From positions 1 through 64,000 of the forward strand of contig NZ_KB849558.1 in NCBI RefSeq assembly GCF_000368585.1: 64,000 bases of DNA, in the 5' to 3' direction. Shown here one piece after another: positions 28,494 to 38,376 of the stretch (the stretch's first letter is position 1; each line of letters starts with the position of its first letter). The position numbers and the translations under genes are program-made. Under the pieces are notes generated by a model. It saw only the letters and a program-made list of their open reading frames with translations. It was not told the DNA's origin and did not search any database. This DNA is from Acinetobacter venetianus RAG-1 = CIP 110063. Lineage in GTDB: Bacteria > Pseudomonadota > Gammaproteobacteria > Pseudomonadales > Moraxellaceae.

Positions 28494-28521
28494 GAAAAGG
28501 GCAGTTTAACTGCCCTTTTAA
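28494..28521. terminator. Bidirectional terminator
   Basis: AAAAGGGCAGTT/AACTGCCCTTTT, nearly perfect, between pnuC and the convergent glycerophosphodiesterase gene. Confidence 0.9.
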
Positions 28522-28528
28522 GTCAAGA

Positions 28529-29677
28529 TTATTGTTTCTGAGTTGATAGATAGTTTTGAACTGCTTTACGACCAATCGCAGGATCATCCGTAAAGAAGCC
28601 ATCTACACCAGCTTTAAAGTAAAGGTGCATTTCTTTGATTGAGCCTGTTTCACAACGTTCATCTGCTTTTGAACTACATTTAACTGATTCAGGTAAGAAG
28701 TTGTTTTCTGGGCGGAAAGTATAAGGGTGAACTTTTAGCCCAACATCATGAGCATCTTTAATAAATGATGTGGTTTCGGTCATCGCCGCATCTTTAAAGA
28801 CATAGACTTTCCATGGCCCAACGCCATTGGCGTAGCTTGATACATCTTTTAAGCCTTGAGCCGTTGCCATATCGCCGTAAGTTGTTGGGTTTTGAGTAGC
28901 TACATAATCCGCTGGGCGCGCAGTTTGTTCATCATAAAGCTGAATGAGTTGCGCATGTTTCACACTTTTATGGAGATCAAGCTGCTGTTTTAGATATTTT
29001 AAATTGCCCACTTCAAATGACTGTAAGTAAATTGGTGCAATGTCTCGAGTATATTGATACTTTGCCAGTGTTTGCAGCAACTTATCTTCCATGGCTAAAT
29101 TTTGATTTTGGAAATAAGTAGGGTGTTTGGTCTCAATATACAAACCAATGATTTTTCCAGTTTTCTTATAGTTTGTATTTGCAAGGTCAATGATTTGATC
29201 CAATGTTGGAATGTCATATAAATCATTATATTGCGTGTTTTGAGGACGGTACTGTGGGATACGTTCACGCGCTTTTAATTGCTGTAATTCTTTTAGTGTA
29301 AAGTCTTCAGTGAACCAACCAGTAAGTGTGACACCATCAATCACTTTGGTTTTCTTACGATCAGCAAATTCAGGTACATCTGCGACATTAGTTGTTCCAC
29401 TGATTTCATTTTCATGACGTGCTACTAATAAGCCATCTTTAGTCGATACTAAATCTGGTTCGATGAAGTCAGCACCATCATCAATTGCTTTCTGGTAAGA
29501 CTCAAGTGTATGTTCAGGTCGAAGAGCGCTTGCACCACGATGACCAACCACTAATATTTGGGGAAATTCATAAGTAGGTTGCTTTGAGTTTGAGTGATCG
29601 TTGTTATCGTCATTACAACCTACAAGGCTAATTAGGCTAAGACAAATGACTGCTTTTTTTAACATAAGTAAGCTCAT
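28529..29677 (-). CDS. Glycerophosphodiester phosphodiesterase, lipoprotein (GlpQ-like)
   Basis: 382 residues with a lipoprotein signal (SLVGCN). The GDPD domain begins VVGHRGASALRPEHTLESYQKAIDDGADFIEPDLV, with catalytic His-Arg in HRGA and metal ligands Glu/Asp in EPD, and the second catalytic His in LVARHENEI. Later LYIETKHP, LQSFEVGNL and GFFTDDP complete the fold. This is the long GlpQ type (about 360 residues), which cleaves glycerophosphodiesters to glycerol-3-phosphate in the periplasm. The start could be four codons downstream (MLKKAVICL). Confidence 0.92.
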   Translation of the reverse strand: MSLLMLKKAVICLSLISLVGCNDDNNDHSNSKQPTYEFPQILVVGHRGASALRPEHTLESYQKAIDDGADFIEPDLVSTKDGLLVARHENEISGTTNVADVPEFADRKKTKVIDGVTLTGWFTEDFTLKELQQLKARERIPQYRPQNTQYNDLYDIPTLDQIIDLANTNYKKTGKIIGLYIETKHPTYFQNQNLAMEDKLLQTLAKYQYTRDIAPIYLQSFEVGNLKYLKQQLDLHKSVKHAQLIQLYDEQTARPADYVATQNPTTYGDMATAQGLKDVSSYANGVGPWKVYVFKDAAMTETTSFIKDAHDVGLKVHPYTFRPENNFLPESVKCSSKADERCETGSIKEMHLYFKAGVDGFFTDDPAIGRKAVQNYLSTQKQ

Positions 29678-29779
29678 GCGTTTTTATCAAAGCAACTAGT
29701 TTGCAAGTGTTTTTTATCAAACGGATGACAAAAAGATGATAGTTTTGTGAAATCTATAGGATTTCTAAGGCGAATAAAT

Positions 29780-29823
29780 AAAAACCGAGCCAATCAGTTT
29801 TACCAAAAAATAAAGCTGATTGA
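29780..29823 (-). terminator. Probable terminator of the phosphoethanolamine-transferase-like gene
   Basis: Minus strand: CAATCAG ... CTGATTG with an 18-base T-rich loop, followed after six bases by TTTTTATTT. Moderately convincing. Confidence 0.5.
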
Positions 29824-29836
29824 TGAACTAAATCTT

Positions 29837-31450
29837 TTAAGATTTATTTTGCCAGTAAGGCCAATTTGCTTCTGGAGTAAAATGATAATTATCATCTTGC
29901 CAATAGGATTGATGGCTGGATGATTTATCTTTTAAGCCCATAATGTGCATCAGGTTATTATCTAATTCGGCGGTGTTTAATGTTTTGGTATTATTTACAC
30001 CTGCGATACGTTGTCTATCTGACCACATAATGACAGGAACTTGATAACCTGCTTTGGTGTTGGGACTATGACCTGCATAGTCGATTTCATGTCCAACCTC
30101 ATTACCGTGATCTGAAACCACGGTAAATGATCTAAAGTCAGGAATATGATCAGCTTGTAATGTATCCAGAAATTTAGCTAACAAAGAATCTTCGTATAGC
30201 ACGGCATTGTCATAATCATTTCTTAATGCACGAATCCAAGGATCAATATTTCTATTTTTTAGATCAGTTTCAACTAGATCATTACTATCACTGGTAAATT
30301 TATTAAAAGCGACTGGATAACGCTCTTGATAATTAGGATGTGCACCAATTAAATGAAGAATGATGAGCTTTTTAGGTGCTGGATCGGCTAAAGCTTGTTG
30401 GTAAATTGGAATGAGATTTTCATCTAATGAGGTGCTGCTACGACCTGAACGTTTATTCTTATAAATTGCTTGGTCTGCATAAGAACCGAACAATGATGAA
30501 AGGTAACTATCATCTTGGTTACTTAACCAATAAATTTTATAACCTGCTGCACGGGCATATGCTAAAACACTTTCAGGTGAATATTTGTCATGTTCAGCAG
30601 CGGGACTTTCAGTAAGTAAAACACGTAAAGCATTAATGGTCGATGGTGATGGAGAAAACGCATTACAAAATACTTTGATTTCTGATAGCCGTTTTTTTAA
30701 CTCTGGAGTCGTGTCACGAGAATATCCACAAACACCGAGATTTAAACTGGTTAAGCTTTCAGAAACAACCAAAACATGGGTTTGTTTACCTTGAGATTGT
30801 CTTGTTTGTATTAGGTTTTTATGTGCACTGACATCCCATTGTTTATGAACATTTTTATGCTGTTTTATACGACCTCTAAAATCCTGAATTTTAGTCTGAT
30901 AATCACTCCAAAAGACGAATGGATGTACTTTTCGAGACGGTTTCATGATATGGCTTGTCAAGCAGAGTAAAGTCAAGAAAATAATCAGGCTACGGAATAA
31001 ACGACTTTGCCAAAGCTGCTGAAAATGTTCTGGTTTTACAACTTTATAAATTGCGTAACTATAGAAAGCAATCAGAAGCACTAAGCCAGTGAGTACACCG
31101 ATTACGGCTACTCGATGAAGTTGTAGAAACTCCCAAATTTCCTGCTGATTAGTATTGGCAATCGCTTCGATTATGAAGTACGCTTCATTATCACTACTAA
31201 ATAAAAACCAAGTGCTTGATCTTAAGAGTGAATCAAGTAGAAATATGAACCACCAGATCAATGAAAAACACAACCAGTATCTTTTTTTGCGTGAAATGGC
31301 TAGATAAATAAAAAGCACGCCAGGTAAGGATAAAAAGCCTAGACGTAAACCGTCTGATAAATTTCCTGCAAAAATGAGCAAACCACCAGTGATGAGTGCT
31401 GGAAGTAGAATAAGTAGCAGAATATTAAAACTTTTTAAGCTGGCCTTCAT
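29837..31450 (-). CDS. Phosphoethanolamine-transferase-like membrane sulfatase-fold protein
   Basis: 537 residues. About five N-terminal membrane helices (to about 170) are followed by a periplasmic alkaline-phosphatase/sulfatase-fold domain. Motifs match the EptA/CptA group: VVSESLTSLNLGVCGYSRDTTPEL for the nucleophile region and VVSDHGNEVGHEIDYAGHSPN for metal ligands. In EptA the nucleophile is Thr in GETAR; here the aligned residue is Ser232 in SES. Family members add phosphoethanolamine to lipid A or core sugars. The target here is unknown and it should not be called a colistin-resistance gene. Monocistronic. Confidence 0.85.
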   Translation of the reverse strand: MKASLKSFNILLLILLPALITGGLLIFAGNLSDGLRLGFLSLPGVLFIYLAISRKKRYWLCFSLIWWFIFLLDSLLRSSTWFLFSSDNEAYFIIEAIANTNQQEIWEFLQLHRVAVIGVLTGLVLLIAFYSYAIYKVVKPEHFQQLWQSRLFRSLIIFLTLLCLTSHIMKPSRKVHPFVFWSDYQTKIQDFRGRIKQHKNVHKQWDVSAHKNLIQTRQSQGKQTHVLVVSESLTSLNLGVCGYSRDTTPELKKRLSEIKVFCNAFSPSPSTINALRVLLTESPAAEHDKYSPESVLAYARAAGYKIYWLSNQDDSYLSSLFGSYADQAIYKNKRSGRSSTSLDENLIPIYQQALADPAPKKLIILHLIGAHPNYQERYPVAFNKFTSDSNDLVETDLKNRNIDPWIRALRNDYDNAVLYEDSLLAKFLDTLQADHIPDFRSFTVVSDHGNEVGHEIDYAGHSPNTKAGYQVPVIMWSDRQRIAGVNNTKTLNTAELDNNLMHIMGLKDKSSSHQSYWQDDNYHFTPEANWPYWQNKS

Positions 31451-31724
31451 AAATGCCTAGTAAAATGGGGAGGAGAGAGTTAGGCGTGCTAATATCTGTT
31501 TTAGTTGATATGGTGTCAATCTTAATTTATGAAGTATTTGATTAGACTGTAAATTAATTTATATCGCATGATTTTGATGACTCAATATTTTGGGCATCGT
31601 GTTTTATAAATGTTGTTATTTTAAAATCCATTATTTCTCCTCATTTCCTTGTATTTTGAAATGATATGTTAAAAGAGATAGCGTTTACTTGATTGCTCGG
31701 TAATGATCACAAACGCAACTCCCA

Positions 31725-31739
31725 AAATGATTATCATTT
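31725..31739. promoter_or_regulatory. Predicted Fur box upstream of the RND transporter gene
   Basis: AAATGATTATCATTT is a perfect 7-1-7 inverted repeat matching the core of the Fur consensus (AATGATAATCATT, 12 of 13). It lies 37 bases before the RND start codon. The rest of the 326-base gap between 31451 and 31776 shows no other gene. Confidence 0.75.
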
Positions 31740-31776
31740 GAAAAATTGACTGTTTCAGCATATGGAATGAACAGCC

Positions 31777-34700
31777 ATGCTATCTAAGTTTTTTATTGAG
31801 CGTCCGATCTTTGCAACCGTGCTAGCGATTTTGGTGATGGCATTTGGTATTTTTTCGACACTCAATCTCCCTGTTGAACGTTATCCCGATATTGCCCCTC
31901 CTCGAATTACCGTTGCTGCGACTTATAGTGGTGCTGATGCACAAGCGGTTGAAGATAGCGTGACACAGGTGCTTGAACAGCAGATTAAAGGGATTGATCA
32001 TTTACTGTATTTTAGTTCCAGTAGTGATGCGAGCGGAAATAGCAGAATCAGTTTGTACTTTAAGCAAGGTACTGATCCTGATCAAGCACAAGTTCAAGTG
32101 CAAAACGCAGTTAATGGTGCAATTAATCGTTTACCAGAAGATGTACAACGTCAAGGCGTGAATGTTAGAAAGTCATTAAGTGACTCTTTCATGGTCATCG
32201 GTCTTGGAGATAAATCTGGCCGATCAACAAATATCGATATTTCTGATTACTTAACCAATAATTTTGAGTTAAATCTCAGCCGTATTGAAGGAATTGGCGA
32301 GGTCAATGTTTTTGGTTCGCAATATGCAATGCGGATTTGGCTTAATCCTCAAAAATTACAAAGCTATCAATTACAGGTCAGTGATGTTCGCACTGCGATT
32401 GAAAATCAAAATACACAAGTTGCTGCTGGTGCGGTTGGTGATTTACCAACGATAGATAATCAATATCTCAATGCTAAAGTAACCTCAGGTTCACTATTAC
32501 GTGCCCCTGAACAGTTTGAAAATATTGTTATAAAAGCCAATACAGATGGCAGTTTTGTTTATCTCAAAGATGTAGCGCGGGTTGAAGTTGGTGCTGAAAA
32601 TTACCAAGTCTTTAACCGCTTAAATGGCTATCCTGCTTCTGGTCTATCTTTATCATTAACAGTCGGTGCAAATGTGATGCAAGTTGCCGATGCTGTATAT
32701 AAAGAAGTAGCACGCTTAGAGAAAACTTTACCAGAAGGATATTTTGTTGTTTATCCACGAGATGATACACCTTTTGTAAAAGAGTCAATGTCACAAGTCG
32801 TTTCAACATTAGTTGAGGCAATAGGGCTGGTTGTGCTTGTGATGTTTATTTTCTTACAAAACTGGCGAGCTACATTAGTTCCAGCAGTGACTGTACCCGT
32901 TGTAATTTTGGGAACTTGCGCAGTTCTTGCTGTTCTTGGTATGAGCATTAACACACTGACTTTATTCGCCATGGTATTAGCGATTGGCTTATTGGTCGAT
33001 GATGCGATTGTCGTGGTGGAGAATGTAGAGCGTTTAATGCATGAACAGCAGCTAACAGCGAAACAAGCTGCAATTCAGTCGATGCAAGAAATCAGTGGGG
33101 CATTGGTGGGCATTACGTTGGTATTAACGGCTGTCTTTATTCCCATGTCGTTTTTTAGTGGTGCGACGGGGATCATCTATCGACAGTTTTCGATTACGCT
33201 GGTTGTTGCGATGGGATTGTCCCTGTTAGTGGCTTTGATTTTGACTCCTGCTTTGTGTGCAATTCTATTGCAACCACAACAAAAACAAGCACGCTGGGCT
33301 GTCTGGTTTAATAAAAGTTTAGATTATATTAAAGCATGCTATCTCAATGTTGCTAGTAAGGTGATTGGTATTAAAGCGATCGCTTTGATTGTGATGTCTT
33401 TATTAATCTGTAGTTTTATTTGGATTTATCGTGATTTGCCAACCAGTTTTTTACCTCAAGAGGACCAAGGCTTATTAGGTGTGCAGTTTAGCCTCCCGCA
33501 AGGTTCGCCGATGACTAAGACAGAAGAAGTCGGTAAGGTTGTTTCAGACTATTTCCTTGAACATGAGAAAGCAAATTTAAATGGTGTGATGGTCATTCAC
33601 GGAAGAAATTTTTCAGGAACGGGTCAAAATTTAGGGCAAGCTTTTATATCGTTAAAACATTGGGACGATCGCAAGGGAACTGAAAACAGCGCACAGCAAA
33701 TTCGTGCCAGAGCTATGAAATATTTCTCTAAAAATAATCAAGCTCGCATCATGGTTGTGATGCCCTCAGTGATTCGTGGTCTAGGTAATTCAGATAAAAT
33801 TGACTTTTGGTTGCAAGATATCAAAGGCTCAGGACGCGACAGTTTGGTCGATTCTTTTAAAGAATTGCAGCAGCAAAGTAATGCAATTGATTCTGTCGAA
33901 AATCTAGATAAAAAAGGCAATGATGACCAAGCTGTTTTAAATATCAAAATTGACCATAAAGCAGCAATGATCCATGGTCTGAATGTTAGTGAAATCAATA
34001 GAACTTTATCGACTGCATGGAGCGGTAGTTATATCAATGATTTTATTGATCGTGGTCGAATCAAGCGTGTTTATTTACAAGGTGATGCTCCATATCGTTC
34101 AAAACCTGAAGATCTAAGTGCTTGGTATGTAAAAAACGCCAATGGACAAATGGTGCCATTTAATCAGTTTAGTCAGATTGATTGGCAAGGTGCGCCACCG
34201 ATGCTTGAGCGTTTTATGGGGTATCCTGCAATTAGTTTAGATGCTGACGCAGCGAACGGTTTTAGTAGTGGACAGGGAATGCAGGCAATTCAAGGTTTGG
34301 TTGATCAAATGCCAGATGTTGGCTTGGCTTGGAGTGGATTGTCTTATCAAGAACAACAGTCTAGCAATCAAGCAATTTGGTTGTATCTCATCTCTGTCGC
34401 CTTTATTTTCTTATGCTTGGCTGCGCTCTATGAGAGTTGGTCAATTCCATCGGTGGTGATGGCTGCAATTCCTCTTGGTGTTGGTGGAACGATTATTTTT
34501 AGTTATTTGTTTGGTTTTGCCAACGATATCTATTTTCAGATCGCATTACTCACCACAATTGGTTTGTCATGTAAAAATGCCATTTTAATGGTGGAATTCG
34601 CTGCAAGTCTGCAACAACAAGGAAGAAGTAGCTTGGATGCTGCACTCGAGGCAGCAGGTTTGCGCCTTCGTCCAATTCTGATGACATCGATTGCTTTTGG

Positions 34701-34881
34701 CGCTGGTGTGATTCCACTTATGTTCTCAAGCGGCGCAGGCGCGTTAAGCCGACAAGCAATTGGTTATAGTGTATTTGGTGGTGTGGTATTCGGAACGATT
34801 TTAGTACTGATCTTTATTCCGTTTATGTATGTATTCGTCACCACTTTGTTTAAACCGAAAATAAAAACTGAAACGATCTAG
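31777..34881 (+). CDS. RND multidrug efflux-type permease (HAE-1 family, AcrB-like)
   Basis: 1034 residues, full length. It starts MLSKFFIERPIFATVLAILVMAFG, then the porter-domain pattern LPVERYPDIAPPRITVAATYSGADAQAVEDSV (in parts). Proton-relay residues are present: paired Asp in LLVDDAIVVVENVER and Lys in GLSCKNAILMVEFA. Twelve membrane helices and two large periplasmic loops are expected. No membrane-fusion protein or outer-membrane channel gene is adjacent, which is unusual for an HAE-1 pump, so it would need partners from elsewhere. The Fur box suggests iron control. A terminator follows. Confidence 0.93.
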   Translation: MLSKFFIERPIFATVLAILVMAFGIFSTLNLPVERYPDIAPPRITVAATYSGADAQAVEDSVTQVLEQQIKGIDHLLYFSSSSDASGNSRISLYFKQGTDPDQAQVQVQNAVNGAINRLPEDVQRQGVNVRKSLSDSFMVIGLGDKSGRSTNIDISDYLTNNFELNLSRIEGIGEVNVFGSQYAMRIWLNPQKLQSYQLQVSDVRTAIENQNTQVAAGAVGDLPTIDNQYLNAKVTSGSLLRAPEQFENIVIKANTDGSFVYLKDVARVEVGAENYQVFNRLNGYPASGLSLSLTVGANVMQVADAVYKEVARLEKTLPEGYFVVYPRDDTPFVKESMSQVVSTLVEAIGLVVLVMFIFLQNWRATLVPAVTVPVVILGTCAVLAVLGMSINTLTLFAMVLAIGLLVDDAIVVVENVERLMHEQQLTAKQAAIQSMQEISGALVGITLVLTAVFIPMSFFSGATGIIYRQFSITLVVAMGLSLLVALILTPALCAILLQPQQKQARWAVWFNKSLDYIKACYLNVASKVIGIKAIALIVMSLLICSFIWIYRDLPTSFLPQEDQGLLGVQFSLPQGSPMTKTEEVGKVVSDYFLEHEKANLNGVMVIHGRNFSGTGQNLGQAFISLKHWDDRKGTENSAQQIRARAMKYFSKNNQARIMVVMPSVIRGLGNSDKIDFWLQDIKGSGRDSLVDSFKELQQQSNAIDSVENLDKKGNDDQAVLNIKIDHKAAMIHGLNVSEINRTLSTAWSGSYINDFIDRGRIKRVYLQGDAPYRSKPEDLSAWYVKNANGQMVPFNQFSQIDWQGAPPMLERFMGYPAISLDADAANGFSSGQGMQAIQGLVDQMPDVGLAWSGLSYQEQQSSNQAIWLYLISVAFIFLCLAALYESWSIPSVVMAAIPLGVGGTIIFSYLFGFANDIYFQIALLTTIGLSCKNAILMVEFAASLQQQGRSSLDAALEAAGLRLRPILMTSIAFGAGVIPLMFSSGAGALSRQAIGYSVFGGVVFGTILVLIFIPFMYVFVTTLFKPKIKTETI

Positions 34882-34904
34882 TCAAATGAATTGTATTACT
34901 CATC

Positions 34905-34963
34905 AATGAACAGTTCAAATGGAAGGTCATCTGCCTTTTCACAATTTGAATTGTTCATTTTTG
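34905..34963 (+). terminator. Terminator of the RND gene
   Basis: Long stem AATGAACAGTTCAAAT paired with ATTTGAATTGTTCATT (one G-U), with an inner AAGG/CCTT hairpin, then T's. The remaining sequence to mgtE (34964-35184) holds no further gene. Confidence 0.75.
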
Positions 34964-35184
34964 TTGTCTAAGTTGAGAATAAAAAGAAATATTTGTAGTA
35001 TTGCCGTGCCGTATAAGCGGTTAAATGAGGATTAATTCCCTAAATGGACACGCAGAGTTGTAGTTTTTCTAAAATTACATATTTTTATATTGATCAAAGT
35101 CAGAATGAAGAGCGCTTAACGACAGTACAATAATAATCTGTCTTTAAATCTTCATTACTGATGATTTGTAGTGAAGAGGCAGAC

Positions 35185-36522
35185 ATGAGCTACAACAATT
35201 TTTTATATTTATTAAGTGATGCATTAAAGAATAATCACATTGAACTTGCCCTTGAATCAATTAAAACGTTCAAGGCCGTAGATATTGCTGATGTATTGAC
35301 ACAGTTATCTATTGATCAAAGTCAGTTGTTACTCAAACATTTGCCTGAACGTGCTTATGTTTTTTCCTATCTTCCCCCAAATGAGCAAGTGAAATTAGCC
35401 AAAGTTATGCCTAGAAATACCTTGGCAGAAATTATTGGTGAAATGTCTTCTGATAAACGTGCCGATGTTTTTAAGTGTTTAGACGAAGAGCAACAAAATG
35501 CATTGCTTCCAGCTTTAGCTCAAGCCGAACGTGAAGATATCCGCCAGTTGTCTTCTTACATGGAAGGTACGGCAGGGGCGATCATGAGCTCTGAATATGC
35601 AACCTTAAAACCGCAGATGATGGTGAAAGATGCGATTAAGATGTTGCGATTAGAAGCACCTGACACAGAGACCATTTACTTTGCTTATGTCTTAGATGAA
35701 GCACGAAAAATTTTAGGTGTTTTGTCATTAAAACAGCTCATTCTTGCTGCCGAAGAACAAAACATCAATGAGCTTATGGTCACTGATGTTTTAACTGCTT
35801 ATGTGGATACGGATCAAGATGAGGTTGCAAAGACTATTGCTCGTTATGATTTATTGGCGCTGCCAATTATTGATCGACAAGGCATGATGGTGGGAATCGT
35901 GACCTATGATGATGCAATGGATGTCGCAAGTGAGGAAGCTACAGAAGACTTCTTAAAGGTGGGAGCGGTCAATGCATCTACTAAATTAAGCATCAAATCT
36001 GCGCCGATTTTGCAGCTATACCAAAAACGTGTGTTTTGGTTGGTATTCTTAGTGTTTGGTAGCTTACTTTCTGGTATCGGGATTGCACATTATGAAGATG
36101 TCATTGCACAGAACTTAGTACTGGTCTTTTTCTTACCTTTGTTAGTTGGTAGCGGCGGAAATGCAGGTTCACAATCCTCTACACTCATGGTTAGAGCTTT
36201 AGCAACAGGTGATGTTCAATTCAAAGATTGGTTTAATCTACTCGGACGCGAGAGCCTTGTTGCATTATGTTTGGGCGGTACAATGGCAGTCGCCGTATCA
36301 TTACTTGGATATTTCCGAGGGGATGAAATGGTCGCGTTGGTATTGGCTCTTAGCATGATGGGTATTGTGTTAATGGGCTGTTTAATTGGCATGAGCCTAC
36401 CGTTTATTTTAAATAAGGTCGGGCTTGATCCTGCTAGTGCATCTGCACCTTTGGTGACATCGATTTGTGATGCAACAGGCGTCATCGTGTACTTATTTAT
36501 TGCTTCGATGATTTTATTCTAA
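35185..36522 (+). CDS. mgtE: Magnesium transporter MgtE
   Basis: Mg2+ channel of the inner membrane, gated by its cytoplasmic domain. 445 residues from the ATG that follows GAGG by 8 bases; an in-frame ATG 24 bases upstream adds residues that do not look native. Order: MgtE N-domain (LSIDQSQLLLKHLPERAYVFSYLP; EIIGEMSSDKRADVFKCLD), a CBS pair (about 130-255, with VMVKDAIKML-like and LLALPIIDRQGMMVGIVTYDDAMDV), then five membrane helices with GSGGNAGSQSSTLMVRALATGD, the pore signature. Monocistronic. Confidence 0.95.
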   Translation: MSYNNFLYLLSDALKNNHIELALESIKTFKAVDIADVLTQLSIDQSQLLLKHLPERAYVFSYLPPNEQVKLAKVMPRNTLAEIIGEMSSDKRADVFKCLDEEQQNALLPALAQAEREDIRQLSSYMEGTAGAIMSSEYATLKPQMMVKDAIKMLRLEAPDTETIYFAYVLDEARKILGVLSLKQLILAAEEQNINELMVTDVLTAYVDTDQDEVAKTIARYDLLALPIIDRQGMMVGIVTYDDAMDVASEEATEDFLKVGAVNASTKLSIKSAPILQLYQKRVFWLVFLVFGSLLSGIGIAHYEDVIAQNLVLVFFLPLLVGSGGNAGSQSSTLMVRALATGDVQFKDWFNLLGRESLVALCLGGTMAVAVSLLGYFRGDEMVALVLALSMMGIVLMGCLIGMSLPFILNKVGLDPASASAPLVTSICDATGVIVYLFIASMILF

Positions 36523-36600
36523 GTAAGTAATAATTTTTGTACCGACAAAACTAAAAAACTACTTTATTCTCAATACATAAACGTTGTTTAGGTTAAATGA

Positions 36601-37194
36601 ATGTCTAATCAGACCCAACAAAAAAAATTAACTCAACAGCAAGCAGTTGCTGTTGAACGGGACTTAGCTAAATTTGCAAATACGATGGATAGTTTGGTGC
36701 GTATCCCATTTACTAAGCAAGGTGTGGGCGCCGATGCTGCGTTAAGTACAGTTCCTTTTGCAGGTGATATCGCTGGATTTATTTTGACACTTTATGCTTT
36801 TAAAAAAGCACGAGAGGTTGGAGTTCCTCAACATAAATTAAATGGGGTGGTTAAATTAGCCATCATGGATATGTTGGTTGGATTTGTACCAATCGTTGGA
36901 ACGTTATTTGATGTATTTATTCGCCCAAGTCGCAAGACATTAGAAATCGTACATGATCATATTCGTGAGGAATATCAGGTTGACAATGATATTCATGTGG
37001 TACATCCATTCTTACATGAGTCTTTAGAGCAAAAGCAAAAAAATTCAGCTTTTTGGCGAAATCCTATCGTAAGCTGGATTTGGTTACGTATTCCAGACTT
37101 ATTAGGCATAGCCGTTGTTTTGTTATTACTGATTGCACTATGGGCTGGTTTTAGCTATGCATGGCAGCTCTATCAATCTTTCAAAGCTAGTTAA
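36601..37194 (+). CDS. DUF4112-like membrane protein
   Basis: 197 residues. The block DSLVRIPFTKQGVGADAALSTVPFAGDIAGFILTLYAF and GVVKLAIMDMLVGFVPIVGTLFDVFIRPSRK (in parts) is the DUF4112 signature; two membrane segments lie there and a third at the C-terminus (LLGIAVVLLLLIALWAGFSYAW). Function of the family is unknown. It follows mgtE by 78 bases on the same strand, so read-through is possible but not shown. Confidence 0.85.
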   Translation: MSNQTQQKKLTQQQAVAVERDLAKFANTMDSLVRIPFTKQGVGADAALSTVPFAGDIAGFILTLYAFKKAREVGVPQHKLNGVVKLAIMDMLVGFVPIVGTLFDVFIRPSRKTLEIVHDHIREEYQVDNDIHVVHPFLHESLEQKQKNSAFWRNPIVSWIWLRIPDLLGIAVVLLLLIALWAGFSYAWQLYQSFKAS

Positions 37195-37210
37195 CGAATT
37201 TGTGATTAAA

Positions 37211-37243
37211 ACAATAAAGCCTCCAAATGGAGGCTTTATTTTT
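37211..37243. terminator. Bidirectional terminator
   Basis: Perfect 12-bp stem AATAAAGCCTCC/GGAGGCTTTATT with loop AAAT between the DUF4112-like gene and convergent htpX. Confidence 0.92.
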
Positions 37244-37256
37244 CATCTATTTTTGA

Positions 37257-38162
37257 TTATTGAACATTTAATTGCTGTAACGCAGCAACACGTTGTTCAA
37301 TTGTTGGGTGGGTTTGGAATAAAGCTGCTAAGCTAAAACCTTGTTCCTTACCTTCCGCAATTGCAAATGCTTTCATTTCTTTAGGCATTTGATCAGGCAT
37401 TTCAGATTCTGCTTGTAAGCGAAGTAATGCAGAAATCATTGCCTGTTTACCTGCTAAGCGTGCGCCAGCTTCATCTGCGCGATATTCACGTTGACGAGAG
37501 AACCACATCACAATCGCAGACGCCAAAATACCAAATACGATATCAAGTACGATGGTAATCGCAAAATATGCAAGACCGGGTGCTTCACCATCTTCACGAC
37601 CAAACACATTACGATCAATAAAGTCACCAGCAATACGTGCAAAGAACATGACGAAGGCGTTTACAACACCTTGAATCAAAGCAAGTGTCACCATATCGCC
37701 GTTAGCAACGTGACCAATCTCATGTGCAAGTACTGCACGAAGCTCATCTTTATTCATACGCTCTAATAAGCCTGTCGAAACAGCTACCAGCGCATCATTT
37801 TTATTCCAACCAGTCGCAAATGCATTTGACTGATAAGATGGGAATATACCAACCTCAGGCATGTTAATACCTGCACGTTGAGAGAGTTGAGCAACTTCTT
37901 GTAATAACCACGCTTCAGCCTGATTACGAGGTGCATTAGGGTCGATTAATTCAGTTCCAGTGGTTTTTTTAGCCATCCACTTTGACATGAGTAGGGAAAT
38001 AATCGAACCCACCATACCAAACACAAAACAGACGACTAATAGGTTGCCTAGGTTTAAGCCACCCGCGCCATGGTAACTACCGACACCGAAGAGTGACAAA
38101 ATAATGCCAGCTACAACCAGTACCGCGAGGTTGGTAAGCAAGAACAAACCAATCCGCATCAT
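37257..38162 (-). CDS. htpX: Membrane protease HtpX
   Basis: Zinc metalloprotease of the inner membrane that acts with FtsH in quality control of membrane proteins. 301 residues. N-terminal helices ([19 protein letters not shown]), zinc motif [12 protein letters not shown] with a distal Glu ligand in [10 protein letters not shown], and two further helices around 160-220. The N-terminus matches E. coli HtpX closely, including the double Met. Confidence 0.97.
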   Translation of the reverse strand: MMRIGLFLLTNLAVLVVAGIILSLFGVGSYHGAGGLNLGNLLVVCFVFGMVGSIISLLMSKWMAKKTTGTELIDPNAPRNQAEAWLLQEVAQLSQRAGINMPEVGIFPSYQSNAFATGWNKNDALVAVSTGLLERMNKDELRAVLAHEIGHVANGDMVTLALIQGVVNAFVMFFARIAGDFIDRNVFGREDGEAPGLAYFAITIVLDIVFGILASAIVMWFSRQREYRADEAGARLAGKQAMISALLRLQAESEMPDQMPKEMKAFAIAEGKEQGFSLAALFQTHPTIEQRVAALQQLNVQ

Positions 38163-38376
38163 TGAGAAAACCCTCTTATAGAGAAAAAGTGATCTGATTT
38201 ACAAATTATAAATCATAACGTTAATATGCAGGGTGAACCCTAAAAATTCAAGCAAAAATTATGTGCAGATACATTTAGCTAATAAAATAATGAATTAGCA
38301 GAGAAACAGTTACTTAAAAGTCATTTTGAACAAAAATAGATAACAAAATCATCACATGAGAATTGGTTATAGATTC

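Noticed and set aside
29837..31450. Calling the phosphoethanolamine-transferase-like gene a colistin-resistance gene
   Set aside because: No pmrCAB context, and the nucleophile motif differs from EptA/PmrC.
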